Source: Chryseobacterium gleum (GTDB lineage: Bacteria > Bacteroidota > Bacteroidia > Flavobacteriales_D > Sanyastnellaceae). From it: a stretch of DNA of 64,000 nucleotides. Positions 1 through 8,265 of the stretch are shown piece after piece (within the stretch, counting starts at the first letter, position 1; each line of letters begins with the position of its first letter). The notes under the pieces were generated by a model. It did not search any database. It saw nothing but the letters and a program-made list of their open reading frames with translations, and had not been told where the DNA came from. The stretch covers positions 434,001 through 498,000 of the forward strand of contig CAMCVP010000001.1 in assembly GCA_945881835.1 (NCBI GenBank), written 5' to 3'. The position numbers and the translations under genes were made by a program.

Positions 1-810
1 CGACATTATCCGCAATGTGCGAGTCTAGAAAATCCGTATTTAGAATTGTTGAAGGAAGTTGTTCGTGTGCAGATTGAATTGATTGTTGAATGGATGCGTG
101 TTGGATTTATTCACGGAGTGATGAATACCGATAACATGAGTATTGCCGGAGAAACGATTGATTATGGTCCATGTGCGTTTATGAATGTATACAAAGCCAA
201 CACTTGTTTCAGTTCCATAGATACTCAAAGAAGATATGCGTTTGCCAATCAGCCTGGCATTGCGCAATGGAATTTGTGGGTGTTCGCGAATAGTCTAATG
301 CCTTTGATTCATGAAAACGCCAAGGTGGCCAAGGAAATGGCCATTGAAGTGATCGATGCTTTTTCAACTCAGTTTGGAAATGCCTATTATTCCATGATGG
401 GAAGAAAATTAGGTGTTGAAATTTCAACTCAGGAAGGAAGAGAGTGGGTGGAAGAATTGTTGGAGATCATGGAAGAAACGCAATCGGATTACACCAATTC
501 ATTTTTGTTTTTGGAAGGGAAGGAAGTGAGAGAAGTTCACCTGTCTAAGAGTCCACGCTTTGAAAATTGGCTTTCACGAAAAGATAGTTTTTCAAAAGCT
601 GAAATTGGAAATTCAAATCCAATTGTCATTCCTCGCAATGAATGGGTGGAGCGCGTTTTGAATGAAGCCGTGGAAAGCGACAGGTGGAAGTTGTTCAACG
701 AATACCAAGAACGACTCCAGTGTCCGTATGAATCATCATCTGAAGAAGATATTTTGTCAACCTTCAATCCGAAAAATGATTTGAGTTTTAAAACGTTTTG
801 CGGGACGTGA
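1..810 (+). CDS. selO: Protein adenylyltransferase SelO (YdiU family), 3' part
   Basis: The reading frame is open from the first base, so the 5' part lies outside the window; 269 codons remain. The fragment opens with the RHYPQ motif typical of SelO, followed by HGVMNTDNMS and DYGP, the catalytic and metal-binding region of this pseudokinase-fold enzyme. SelO transfers AMP from ATP to Ser, Thr or Tyr of target proteins and is linked to redox homeostasis. The C-terminus has the family ending: VIPRN about 60 residues from the end and a final FCGT. An internal ATG at 46 is not the real start, because the conserved RHYPQ lies upstream of it. Family assignment is firm; the cellular targets here are unknown. 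Confidence 0.93.
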   Translation, partial: RHYPQCASLENPYLELLKEVVRVQIELIVEWMRVGFIHGVMNTDNMSIAGETIDYGPCAFMNVYKANTCFSSIDTQRRYAFANQPGIAQWNLWVFANSLMPLIHENAKVAKEMAIEVIDAFSTQFGNAYYSMMGRKLGVEISTQEGREWVEELLEIMEETQSDYTNSFLFLEGKEVREVHLSKSPRFENWLSRKDSFSKAEIGNSNPIVIPRNEWVERVLNEAVESDRWKLFNEYQERLQCPYESSSEEDILSTFNPKNDLSFKTFCGT

Positions 811-812
811 TA

Positions 813-1541
813 CTACCCTCCAAAAACCTTCTTCAATAATTCTGAAGTGCGTGCAATCGGATCTTTGCGAATCAGTAATTCTTCTTCCGCAACCTTAACG
901 AACAAGCCGTCAATGGCGCGTTCGGTGGCGAATTGAACCAAGTCTGGATTCACCTTTTCAATCAGTGGGATCTTGTTGTAACGCGTAATCACGAATTCCC
1001 AATTCTTTGTCGCTCCTACTTTATCGAGTGATGTTTTGATGATCGGTTTGAATGCTTCAACCAAGGCAGCGCGTGTTTTCGATTTTAGATATTCTGTACC
1101 TGCGTTTTCTCCACCTTTCACAATATTAATCGCATCGGTGATTGTCATGTCTGAAATAGCGCGGATGAAAATGTCTTTCGCTGCGCTGCCGGCATCTTCT
1201 GCAGCGCGATTAAGTGAAAGAATTACGTCGTCGCATTCTTTATTCAATCCGAGGCTTCGCAATTTGTCTTCAACCTTTTTGGCGTCTGGAGGAAAAGGAA
1301 TTTTAATTTTCGGATTCCCGAAGTAACCATCGGTTTTTGAAACCAACTCCGTTCCTTTTGTCGCCCCTTTGCTCAACGCTTCTTTCAGTGCTTTACCAGC
1401 CTCTTCCTCTGTAAAGCCAGAAACGGTGCTTGTTTGCTGGAGTTTTTGCTCGGCTTGCTTTTTTAGATCCTTCAAAGATTGTGCGCAAGAAGTTGTTGAG
1501 AACGCGACAGCGATCAGGAGTAAGGGAAGTGCTTTTTTCAT
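813..1541 (-). CDS. DUF4197 domain lipoprotein
   Basis: This 242-residue protein starts with a lipoprotein signal (hydrophobic residues 4-14, then STTSC with the lipidated Cys at 19), so it is probably anchored in a membrane facing the periplasm. The rest is a mostly helical domain matching DUF4197 as I know it: GFTEEEAGKALKEALSKGA near the start, DGYFGNPKIKIPFP, then a Thr-Asp-Ala helix region and a C-terminal region ending in LKKVF. Function is unknown. It is convergent with selO, with only two bases between the stops, and divergent from the next gene. Confidence 0.85.
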   Translation of the reverse strand: MKKALPLLLIAVAFSTTSCAQSLKDLKKQAEQKLQQTSTVSGFTEEEAGKALKEALSKGATKGTELVSKTDGYFGNPKIKIPFPPDAKKVEDKLRSLGLNKECDDVILSLNRAAEDAGSAAKDIFIRAISDMTITDAINIVKGGENAGTEYLKSKTRAALVEAFKPIIKTSLDKVGATKNWEFVITRYNKIPLIEKVNPDLVQFATERAIDGLFVKVAEEELLIRKDPIARTSELLKKVFGG

Positions 1542-1624
1542 TTTGGAATTTCTTTATTCGAAGATACATGAGATTGGTTGCCGCCTTTATTTTATTATCC
1601 GTATTTTCGTGGAAACTATTCTAA

Positions 1625-2362
1625 ATGAAAGAAGTTACTGAAACTACAAATTTAGTTTCTCGTGCGGAAGAAGTTATACCCCACCAAGGAATTAAGGCAG
1701 CCGTTTTGCTGCCGCAAGCAGATTCGAATTTAAACTCGATGGAGTCGAAATTTCATCCGATGTCCGACAAGAATATTCCATTCCGAAATCTGAAAAGTGC
1801 GGAGTCGAAGAGAAGAAGTTTACATAAGATCATTCGGAAGTTAGATGTAAAGAACAGCTTGCGTTATCAGCGGACACCGGAAGATACCTATTGCAATGTG
1901 TATTCTTTCGATTATTGCTTTCATGCAAAAGTTTATTTGCCAACGGTTTGGTGGACAGATGAAGCCATTGAACGACTGAAGAAAGGAGAGGATGTTACAC
2001 CGGTGTTCAACGATACCGTTCTTCCAATTTATTCAAGCGCAATTCACGATTGGTTCATGAAATGGGGAGAAGATTTCGGTTGGAAGCGAATGACTGATTT
2101 AACTGCAATTCAAGAAAAAGTGACTTCTGAGGGTGGAATAGGAATTATTTGCGCGAAAAGAAAGACTGTTGGCCTGTCTGGACATATTGTGCCAATTGTT
2201 CCTGAAACAGAAAAGAAAAAAGCCTTCCGTGAGAACGGTGTTGTTCTTTATCCACTTCAATCACAAGCTGGTAAAATAAACTACAACTACTTTGCCCGAA
2301 AGAGAAGGGATTGGTGGAATCATATTCGCTATTCCTCATTCGTGCTGTATTACCACGAGTAA
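1625..2362 (+). CDS. Putative Cys/His hydrolase (NlpC/P60-CHAP-like), uncharacterised
   Basis: I do not recognise this 245-residue protein with certainty. Residues 1-75 are polar and look disordered. The folded part starts near residue 80 with TYCNVYSFDYCFHAKVYLP, where Cys90 precedes a helix, then GLSGHIVPIVPE with His187, then QSQAGKINYNYF with Gln214 and Asn219. A Cys at the start of a helix, a Gly-His strand and a polar residue on a following strand is the usual order of NlpC/P60 and CHAP-type amidases or peptidases. There is no signal peptide, so it would act in the cytosol or be exported another way. The next gene encodes a GCS-like ligase, which suggests a make-and-break pair for peptide or amide bonds. 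Other possible starts are Met39 and Met46; the true start is uncertain. Confidence 0.5.
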   Translation: MKEVTETTNLVSRAEEVIPHQGIKAAVLLPQADSNLNSMESKFHPMSDKNIPFRNLKSAESKRRSLHKIIRKLDVKNSLRYQRTPEDTYCNVYSFDYCFHAKVYLPTVWWTDEAIERLKKGEDVTPVFNDTVLPIYSSAIHDWFMKWGEDFGWKRMTDLTAIQEKVTSEGGIGIICAKRKTVGLSGHIVPIVPETEKKKAFRENGVVLYPLQSQAGKINYNYFARKRRDWWNHIRYSSFVLYYHE

Positions 2363-2370
2363 AAAAGTTA

Positions 2371-2388
2371 GGAAAGCGAATACTTTCC
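2371..2388. other. Hairpin between the hydrolase and ligase genes
   Basis: The arms GGAAAG and CTTTCC form a perfect 6-bp stem with a 6-base loop, nine bases after the stop codon of the upstream gene. The plus-strand side is followed by an A-rich run, not T-rich, so it does not look like a terminator for that gene. It may be an mRNA stability or attenuation element, or chance. Confidence 0.3.
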
Positions 2389-2448
2389 GAGAAAAAAGAA
2401 CTTCAATCAGAAACAAGAAATTCAAATTTGACAAACGACACAATAAAA

Positions 2449-3924
2449 ATGGAGAATAACCCGATTACAAAAAAATACTGGGGCATTGGGTTAGAGAACG
2501 AAACATACCTGCAATTCGATGAGTCTCTTGTCGTTACAGGGGATTTCATTCAAGAAAAAATGGGGCGCGAAAGGTACAGTATCGATTACTTGAAGTGCTA
2601 CAAGTCGGGCACACTAGAAACTGCTTTGGCAAAGGCGTTCGATGTGAATAAAAAATATTTGGTGAGTCGAATGATGAACAGTCATTCGCTTGAAAAGTTA
2701 GATGTGCACTTTCAGCACAAGACGATTCAATCGGCTCCTCCTTTGTTAGATAATCCAGATTATGCGGGGAAGTCAATTTTAGAATTGTTTTTAAAGAAGC
2801 AGCCGTACCAAATTCAAAGTATGCTAACTCAAAAAAACAATCCAATGGGTTGTATCATTTTTGATGGAGATTCAATTGAGTTTGTAACGAAGTATTTTGA
2901 AAACAGAACCATTCAAGAAGCTTGTAACGAGCTGAAGGCAACGAAGAAAATTTTTATTGACCGATTGAACGAATCGAAGATTTTAGATGGTAATTTAACC
3001 TTCCCCGACTATAACATTGGCATTAATATGTTCATGTCGAATCAGAAGAATCTTGTTCTTTTCAATAATGGAACTTTTCATTTTCACATAACATTACCAA
3101 CTCTTACAGAAGACAGCAAGATTGTCAATTACGAAGAATTTGATCAGGCTCACTCCAATGCCATTTATTTGCTGCAATGGTTTGAACCGTTCTTTATTTC
3201 AACGTTAGGCAGCCCCGATATTCTCAGTGTTATCAGCTCTAAGTTTGACTTGAAAGAGAAGTTTGCCGGAGGTTCAATGCGAAATGCCATGTCGCGATAC
3301 ACAGGCGTAGGAACTTACCATAGTTCAATGTCGAAGGGAAAAATATTGACCTATCCTGTAGATGAGTTTAGAAAGCTTTTGAAGTTTTCCAAAGAAGATA
3401 AAATTTGGTGGCGCGACCAAGTAGAATCTGAATTGTGTTACGATTTGCTTTCTGATTTAGGGTTAGATTTTAACAGAGAGAAATTATATCAAAGTGGTTT
3501 CGAGTTCCGCAGTTTCGATGAGTTCCCTTCGAGTTATTTACCAGAAGTGTTGCGTGCGATTGTGCTTGTTTGCGAACATTCAAGATTTGTTCAAGATGTG
3601 CAATGGGCGCACGATAGCGTTGTATGGAATAACCTCGTGTTTAGAGCATTAAAGTCAGGATTCGAAACAACAATATCTTTGGAAGAGAAGAGCGAACTTT
3701 TACATGTGTTGAAGTTAGATCACTTATTAAGCGAGCTAACCGAAGTGCACAGATTGGATGCCTTTTTCTTTAAGGTTTTGGAAGAGTTGCACAACACATA
3801 TAAGCAAGAGAACATCTATCTCGACGCGCTTGTTGGACATAAGAATTCAACAGCGCCATACTGGGAGAATTTTAATGAACACCAAGTAGAACAACACTCG
3901 AAGCAATTAGAAGAAGTTCTCTGA
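2449..3924 (+). CDS. GCS/amidoligase-like ATP-dependent carboxylate-amine ligase (putative)
   Basis: The protein is 491 residues from the ATG at 2449; the same frame is open back to 2311, but that would overlap the upstream gene and precede the conserved start. It opens with KKYWGIGLENETYLQFDE, where the GxExE-type pattern (Glu16, Glu18) resembles the metal/ATP-binding strand of the glutamate-cysteine ligase and amidoligase superfamily. FHFHITLPT (His211, His213), HSNAIYLLQWFEPFF near 235-249, and GFEFRSFDEFP follow, again in the family's style. Such enzymes join a carboxylate to an amine using ATP. Amidoligase families are known to sit beside peptidases, as here. The substrate cannot be told from sequence. 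Superfamily placement is an inference from motifs, not a database match. Confidence 0.55.
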   Translation: MENNPITKKYWGIGLENETYLQFDESLVVTGDFIQEKMGRERYSIDYLKCYKSGTLETALAKAFDVNKKYLVSRMMNSHSLEKLDVHFQHKTIQSAPPLLDNPDYAGKSILELFLKKQPYQIQSMLTQKNNPMGCIIFDGDSIEFVTKYFENRTIQEACNELKATKKIFIDRLNESKILDGNLTFPDYNIGINMFMSNQKNLVLFNNGTFHFHITLPTLTEDSKIVNYEEFDQAHSNAIYLLQWFEPFFISTLGSPDILSVISSKFDLKEKFAGGSMRNAMSRYTGVGTYHSSMSKGKILTYPVDEFRKLLKFSKEDKIWWRDQVESELCYDLLSDLGLDFNREKLYQSGFEFRSFDEFPSSYLPEVLRAIVLVCEHSRFVQDVQWAHDSVVWNNLVFRALKSGFETTISLEEKSELLHVLKLDHLLSELTEVHRLDAFFFKVLEELHNTYKQENIYLDALVGHKNSTAPYWENFNEHQVEQHSKQLEEVL

Positions 3925-3955
3925 AAAAAGAGATCTTCGAATTTTCAATCGTTGT

Positions 3956-5641
3956 TTAAATAAGTTTGCTCAGCACTTTCTCTCTTAACGTGGTGTCTTT
4001 CGCATCGGTTAATTGCTCCAACTCCGCGGCTTCGCTCATTAACTTTTCAGTGAACACTTTGTCTGAAATTCCTCCAGCATTAACGCGAACGTTGTAACAA
4101 GCTCCAAGCACAGCTGTGCGAATAGCCAATGCGCCAACACCAGCATCGGTAACAGAATTCGGATTTCCAATTTCAATCATGGCTTCACAAACATCAAATG
4201 CTTTGAATGCAACACGAGCGGTGCGCAATGGGATTTCCATTGCATATTTCGATGCGCTTTGAATAGCTTCGGTACGTGCTGCTTTTTCTTCTTCTGAATT
4301 TTTTGGTAATCCGAAGGCTTCCATAATTTTATTGAAAGACTGCGTGTCTTCATCGACCAACCAATTCAATTCATCTTGAATTTCTTTGGCTTTTATAGCC
4401 CAATTGGAAAACTCTTCCCAACGAGCATCCCATCCGCGTTTGTGTGCGCTAAGGTTTGCTACCATTCCCGCAAGCGCGGCACCCATGGCGCCACAGTATG
4501 CGCTTACAGATCCTCCGCCCGGTGCAGGAGATTCACTAAGTGTTTCGTTCGCGAAAGCAGTTAGACTCATGTCAACCAATTTCTTTCCGCCTCCTAAATT
4601 CTTTTCAATAATGAATTCAATAATTTTCTCTCCTGGATTGAAAGGAGCGAGATCGTCGAGTCCCAAAGACTTAACAGCGATCTTAATTTTTTCGTTGTCT
4701 GAAATGCCCAATGAACGCTCTTGCTTTTTCAAGAAATAATCAGCTGCATCCAATAAACTTTTCTTAGGGATTAATCCAACCAACTCGCTTCCTGTCACAC
4801 GAACGCCGCGCTCGGCTGCCTTGTTACACGATTCTTCAAAGGCAATATGAACTGGAGTGATATTGATGTTAGTGAGGTTCAATGACAATTGAGCCACACC
4901 ATATTCTTCAATGTACCACCCAATTCCTTTTACAGATTTCAATGTGCCTGGAATGCGCTTAGGTTCTCCGTTTTCATCTAAAACAGGCTTTCCACCTTCA
5001 TTCAAAACACGTCCAGCTTCGCGAATGTCGAAGGCAATAGCGTTTGCACGACGTGTGGAAGTAGTATTCAAATTCACGTTATATGCTACAAGAAAATCGC
5101 GAGCACCAATGGTTGTAATTCCAGACTTGCGAACGCTTTCTGTCACTTCATTCGGACCGAAATCGGGTGTCCAATCGGCAGTAGATATTTTCTCTATCGC
5201 TTCGTATTCTCCTTTTCTGCAATTCGCCAAATTCGCACGAACCTCTTGTTTCGCAGCGGCTTCGTAGAAATATCCTGGGATGCCTAATTCTCTTCCAACG
5301 CGCTCACCCAATTGATGGGCATACGCTGCGCATTCTTCAAGGGTAACTCCGGCAATCGGAACAAGAGGGCAAACGTCTGTTGCACCTTGACGCGGATGCT
5401 CGCCTTTATGCGAACGCATGTCAATGAGTTCTTGTGCTTTCTTCATCAATTGAAATGCACCTTCAAGGACAGCTTCGGGTTCACCTGCAATGGTAATCAC
5501 TGTTCTGTTTGTTGAAGCTCCTGGGTCAACATCGAGTAACATCACGCCCGGCACAGCAGCAGCGGCTTGTGCTATGGTGTTGATTTTCTCTTTGTCTCTT
5601 CCTTCCGAAATATTCGGCACGCACTCAATAATCTTTTTCAT
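3956..5641 (-). CDS. ftcD: Glutamate formimidoyltransferase / formimidoyltetrahydrofolate cyclodeaminase fusion
   Basis: This 561-residue fusion does the last steps of histidine degradation: it moves the formimino group from formiminoglutamate to tetrahydrofolate, then releases ammonia to give methenyl-THF. Residues 1 to about 330 are the transferase (ECVPNISEGRD at the start, GEHPRQGATDVCPLVPI near 80-100). The last ~200 residues are the cyclodeaminase (SPAPGGGSVSAYCGAMGAAL). The fused form is the one known from animals and many Bacteroidota. I place the start at the MKKIIE methionine because a longer start would overlap the TACCTTTG promoter box. No other hut gene is in the window. Confidence 0.93.
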   Translation of the reverse strand: MKKIIECVPNISEGRDKEKINTIAQAAAAVPGVMLLDVDPGASTNRTVITIAGEPEAVLEGAFQLMKKAQELIDMRSHKGEHPRQGATDVCPLVPIAGVTLEECAAYAHQLGERVGRELGIPGYFYEAAAKQEVRANLANCRKGEYEAIEKISTADWTPDFGPNEVTESVRKSGITTIGARDFLVAYNVNLNTTSTRRANAIAFDIREAGRVLNEGGKPVLDENGEPKRIPGTLKSVKGIGWYIEEYGVAQLSLNLTNINITPVHIAFEESCNKAAERGVRVTGSELVGLIPKKSLLDAADYFLKKQERSLGISDNEKIKIAVKSLGLDDLAPFNPGEKIIEFIIEKNLGGGKKLVDMSLTAFANETLSESPAPGGGSVSAYCGAMGAALAGMVANLSAHKRGWDARWEEFSNWAIKAKEIQDELNWLVDEDTQSFNKIMEAFGLPKNSEEEKAARTEAIQSASKYAMEIPLRTARVAFKAFDVCEAMIEIGNPNSVTDAGVGALAIRTAVLGACYNVRVNAGGISDKVFTEKLMSEAAELEQLTDAKDTTLREKVLSKLI

Positions 5642-5659
5642 AATGTTGAAGTAAGGGTG

Positions 5660-5667
5660 CAAAGGTA
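5660..5667 (-). promoter_or_regulatory. Bacteroidota -7 box (TACCTTTG) of ftcD
   Basis: On the minus strand TACCTTTG matches the TAnnTTTG consensus of the Bacteroidota primary sigma factor. It would start transcription about a dozen bases before the chosen ftcD ATG. No clear TTTG -33 element is visible. An imperfect palindrome with arms ACGAGTAAT and ATTACCCGT lies just upstream at 5674-5693, about where a -33 contact would be, and could be an operator. Confidence 0.55.
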
Positions 5668-5773
5668 GTTAAGACGAGTAATTTATTACCCGTATTCACC
5701 CCGAAACAATGGTGCAGGCGGTAGTTAGGTGCTCTGAAAGTATGGCCTTATCTTTACCACGAAATTTCAAGCT

Positions 5774-6190
5774 ATGAAAGGAATTGTTTTGAATGTATTG
5801 GTGTTTGTCGCTTGCGTAATTGCGGGCGGAATGGCTAACGGATTAATCATTAGCTACAGCGATGCGATTATTCCAGCGCCGGTTGGTTCGAATTTAAAAA
5901 CGGAAGAAGGGTTGAAAGCAGCAATGGCCATCATGGAGCCCAAGCATTTTATCATGCCATTTCTAGCTCATTCAATTGGAACATTGGTTGGCGCTTTCTT
6001 CGTTACGTTATTCATAAAAGACCGAAAGTTATTCCGAGCGTTATTAGTTGGATTTCTATTTTTCTTAGGTGGTGCTTGGATGGTATTTGAATTGCCATCT
6101 CCGCTGTGGTTTGATGCTGTGGATTTGGGATTGGCCTATATCCCGATGGCTTGGATCGGATATAAACTGGCGCTTCGTTTTTCGAAATAA
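5774..6190 (+). CDS. Four-helix membrane protein, unknown function
   Basis: The 138-residue protein has about four hydrophobic segments (near 5-27, 60-81, 87-104 and 113-130) with a charged RDRK loop between the second and third. I do not recognise a characterised family. It ends directly before the start of the CE15-like esterase (stop and next ATG abut), so the two are very probably cotranscribed. It may be an inner-membrane accessory protein, but nothing in the sequence says which. Confidence 0.7.
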   Translation: MKGIVLNVLVFVACVIAGGMANGLIISYSDAIIPAPVGSNLKTEEGLKAAMAIMEPKHFIMPFLAHSIGTLVGAFFVTLFIKDRKLFRALLVGFLFFLGGAWMVFELPSPLWFDAVDLGLAYIPMAWIGYKLALRFSK

Positions 6191-7492
6191 ATGAAGAGAT
6201 ATACCCTTATATTATTTTTAGTTGGAAGCGCTCTCGCGTTCTCTTTTAATTCATGTGTTCGTTCTATTGAAAAAGTTCATTTAACTGAATTGAGAGATGT
6301 AGATCCCGCGCTTCAAGGGGTGAGGAAGTCATTTAGCAACAGGCAGATCAAAGATGTCTCAACTTGGGAACAAGTTCGGAAACCAGAGCTCATTGAATAC
6401 TACGAGAATTATGTTTTTGGGAAGCGCCCGTCGTTCAAGCCAACTGTCGCATATTCAGTCTTAGGTGTGGATACAATTTCTATTGGAGGAGTGGCTATGG
6501 AGCATACCGAGATACAAGCGGATTTCAAATACAGAGGAAGAAAGATGAAGTCGTACTATGCGAAGTTTCTTCCTTTGAATATTAAGGATCCCATTGTTTT
6601 TGTTGGATTGAATTTTTTTGGAAATAGCACGCTTGATACGCTTTCAACTTTAACAAAATCGAAGCATTATGTAATGAAGAATGCCGTAGTAAAAACGAAG
6701 GGTCATCGTATTACTGAAGATTCCCGCGGAACAAAGGCCTATCGCTGGCCACTCGATGTTATAGTTGGAAGTGGATGCGGATTAATCACTGCGCATTATG
6801 CCGATTTCGATCCGGATGTATATAATGGATTCATCGATGGTGTTCATGGTTTAGCCGAAGGAAGAGTTCATATTCGAAAAAGAAATGAGTGGGGAAGTAT
6901 CTCTGCTTGGGCTTGGGGACTGTCTGAGTTGCAATCGTATTTGGAACTTCAACCTGAAACAAAGAATTCCAAGACCGCAGTCATTGGACATTCTCGATTA
7001 GGGAAGGCCGCGCTTTGGGCGGGAATTACAGACGAGCGATTTGATATGGTGATTTCGAACAATTCAGGATGTGCGGGTGCTGCGCAATTTAGAACTATGC
7101 GAGGGGAAGACATTGAAAAAATAACCAATCGTTTTCCCTACTGGTTCGCCCGAAACTTTCAAAGTTTTCGCGGAAACGATTCGTTGTTGTTGGTAGATCA
7201 AGAAATGCTGCTTTCGCTGTTAGCGCCGCGTCCGCTTTATGTTGCAAGCGCTAGCAAAGATTCGTGGGCTGATCCTGAAGGTGAGTATCTTTCCTTTTAT
7301 AAATCACAAGCCATTTATTCCTTGTACGATTCCAACTTGGAGATCCCTTACAAATACCCCTCTGCGAACGAGTCCATTCAATATGGAAATATGGCCTATC
7401 ATCTAAGGGCGGGGGAGCATGAAATTTTGCGCTGGGATTGGGAAAAGTATGTGGATTTTGCCAAAAAAGTGTTATATTCGCCGTCCAATTAA
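6191..7492 (+). CDS. CE15-like glucuronoyl esterase family lipoprotein
   Basis: This 433-residue alpha/beta hydrolase carries a lipoprotein signal (NSC, lipid Cys at 22). The nucleophile elbow is GHSRLGKAALWAG, with Ser268, followed by the conserved NNSGCAGAA stretch seen in bacterial family CE15. Catalytic His candidates are 404 and 410 in AYHLRAGEHEILRWDW near the C-terminus. CE15 enzymes cut ester bonds between glucuronic acid in xylan and lignin alcohols; whether this member does so is inferred. In this species a lipid anchor would put it on a membrane surface for handling plant or algal polymer fragments. It is the second gene of a likely two-gene operon. No polysaccharide-utilisation genes of the SusC/D type are near. 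Confidence 0.8.
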   Translation: MKRYTLILFLVGSALAFSFNSCVRSIEKVHLTELRDVDPALQGVRKSFSNRQIKDVSTWEQVRKPELIEYYENYVFGKRPSFKPTVAYSVLGVDTISIGGVAMEHTEIQADFKYRGRKMKSYYAKFLPLNIKDPIVFVGLNFFGNSTLDTLSTLTKSKHYVMKNAVVKTKGHRITEDSRGTKAYRWPLDVIVGSGCGLITAHYADFDPDVYNGFIDGVHGLAEGRVHIRKRNEWGSISAWAWGLSELQSYLELQPETKNSKTAVIGHSRLGKAALWAGITDERFDMVISNNSGCAGAAQFRTMRGEDIEKITNRFPYWFARNFQSFRGNDSLLLVDQEMLLSLLAPRPLYVASASKDSWADPEGEYLSFYKSQAIYSLYDSNLEIPYKYPSANESIQYGNMAYHLRAGEHEILRWDWEKYVDFAKKVLYSPSN

Positions 7493-7532
7493 AAATTGTT
7501 AATCGGGTTTCGTACCCACAAAACAAAAAATT

Positions 7533-8180
7533 ATGTCAGTAAAAATCAGATTACAGCGCCACGGTAAGAAGGGTAAACCATTCTTCCACATTGTTGCCGC
7601 TGATGCGCGTTCACCGCGTGATGGTAAGTTCATTGAGCGTATCGGAAGCTACAATCCGAACACCAATCCTGCTACAATTGTGTTAGACACAGACAAAGCA
7701 GTTACTTGGTTGTTTAACGGAGCGCAGCCTACAGACACTGCTCGTGCAATTCTTTCTTACAAAGGTGTTTTATACAAAGCACACTTGAACAAAGGAGTTA
7801 AGAAAGGAGCATTGACTCAAGAACAAGCAGATGAGAAATTCAACGCTTGGTTAGATTCTAAAGATGCTAAAATTCAAGCGAAGCGCGATGGTCTTTCTTC
7901 TGTTAAGGAGCAAGCATTAGCTGAGCAATTGAAAGCTGAGCGTGCGGTTAACGAAGCGCGTATCGCTGCTCGTGCTGCTGCAGATGCTGCTGCTCACGCA
8001 GAAGCTAATCCAGTTGTAGAAGAAGAAGTTGTTGCTGAAGAAGTTGTTGCTGAAGAAGTTGTAGTTGCTGAAGAAGCTCCTGCAGTTGAAGAGGCTCCAG
8101 CTGCTGAAGAAGCTCCAGTTGCTGAGGCACCTGCTGCCGACGAAGCACCTGCTGCTGACGAAGCACCTGCTGCTGAATAA
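7533..8180 (+). CDS. rpsP: 30S ribosomal protein S16 with long acidic tail
   Basis: Residues 1 to about 80 are the conserved S16 domain ([20 protein letters not shown], then [14 protein letters not shown]). S16 binds 16S rRNA early in 30S assembly. After it comes a charged helical stretch rich in Lys, Glu and Ala, then from about residue 155 a low-complexity tail built of Glu, Ala, Val, Pro and Asp (repeats of the EEAPAAE kind). Bacteroidota S16 is normally extended, but this tail is especially repetitive. rimM, usually the next gene, is about 3.3 kb downstream here. Confidence 0.97.
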   Translation: MSVKIRLQRHGKKGKPFFHIVAADARSPRDGKFIERIGSYNPNTNPATIVLDTDKAVTWLFNGAQPTDTARAILSYKGVLYKAHLNKGVKKGALTQEQADEKFNAWLDSKDAKIQAKRDGLSSVKEQALAEQLKAERAVNEARIAARAAADAAAHAEANPVVEEEVVAEEVVAEEVVVAEEAPAVEEAPAAEEAPVAEAPAADEAPAADEAPAAE

Positions 8181-8204
8181 TTCAGTCTATACGTTTTGTA
8201 AAAG

Positions 8205-8230
8205 GGGAAGCAACTGCTTCCCTTTTTTTT
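8205..8230 (+). terminator. Rho-independent terminator after rpsP
   Basis: A perfect 7-bp stem (GGGAAGC with GCTTCCC) around a 4-base loop is followed by eight T residues. It lies 25 bases after the rpsP stop and would end the rpsP transcript. Confidence 0.9.
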
Positions 8231-8265
8231 AACTTGGCCGCCGAGAATACTAAATATGTTTTGAT

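Noticed and set aside
2311-2448. The upstream extension of the ligase ORF from the ATG at 2311.
   Set aside because: It would overlap the previous gene by 52 bases and encode a basic stretch unlike the conserved start; the ATG at 2449 precedes the family motif.
7980-8178. The repetitive S16 tail as another mini-hairpin array.
   Set aside because: The codons repeat directly (gaa, gct, gca) and do not form successive palindromes with a constant linker.
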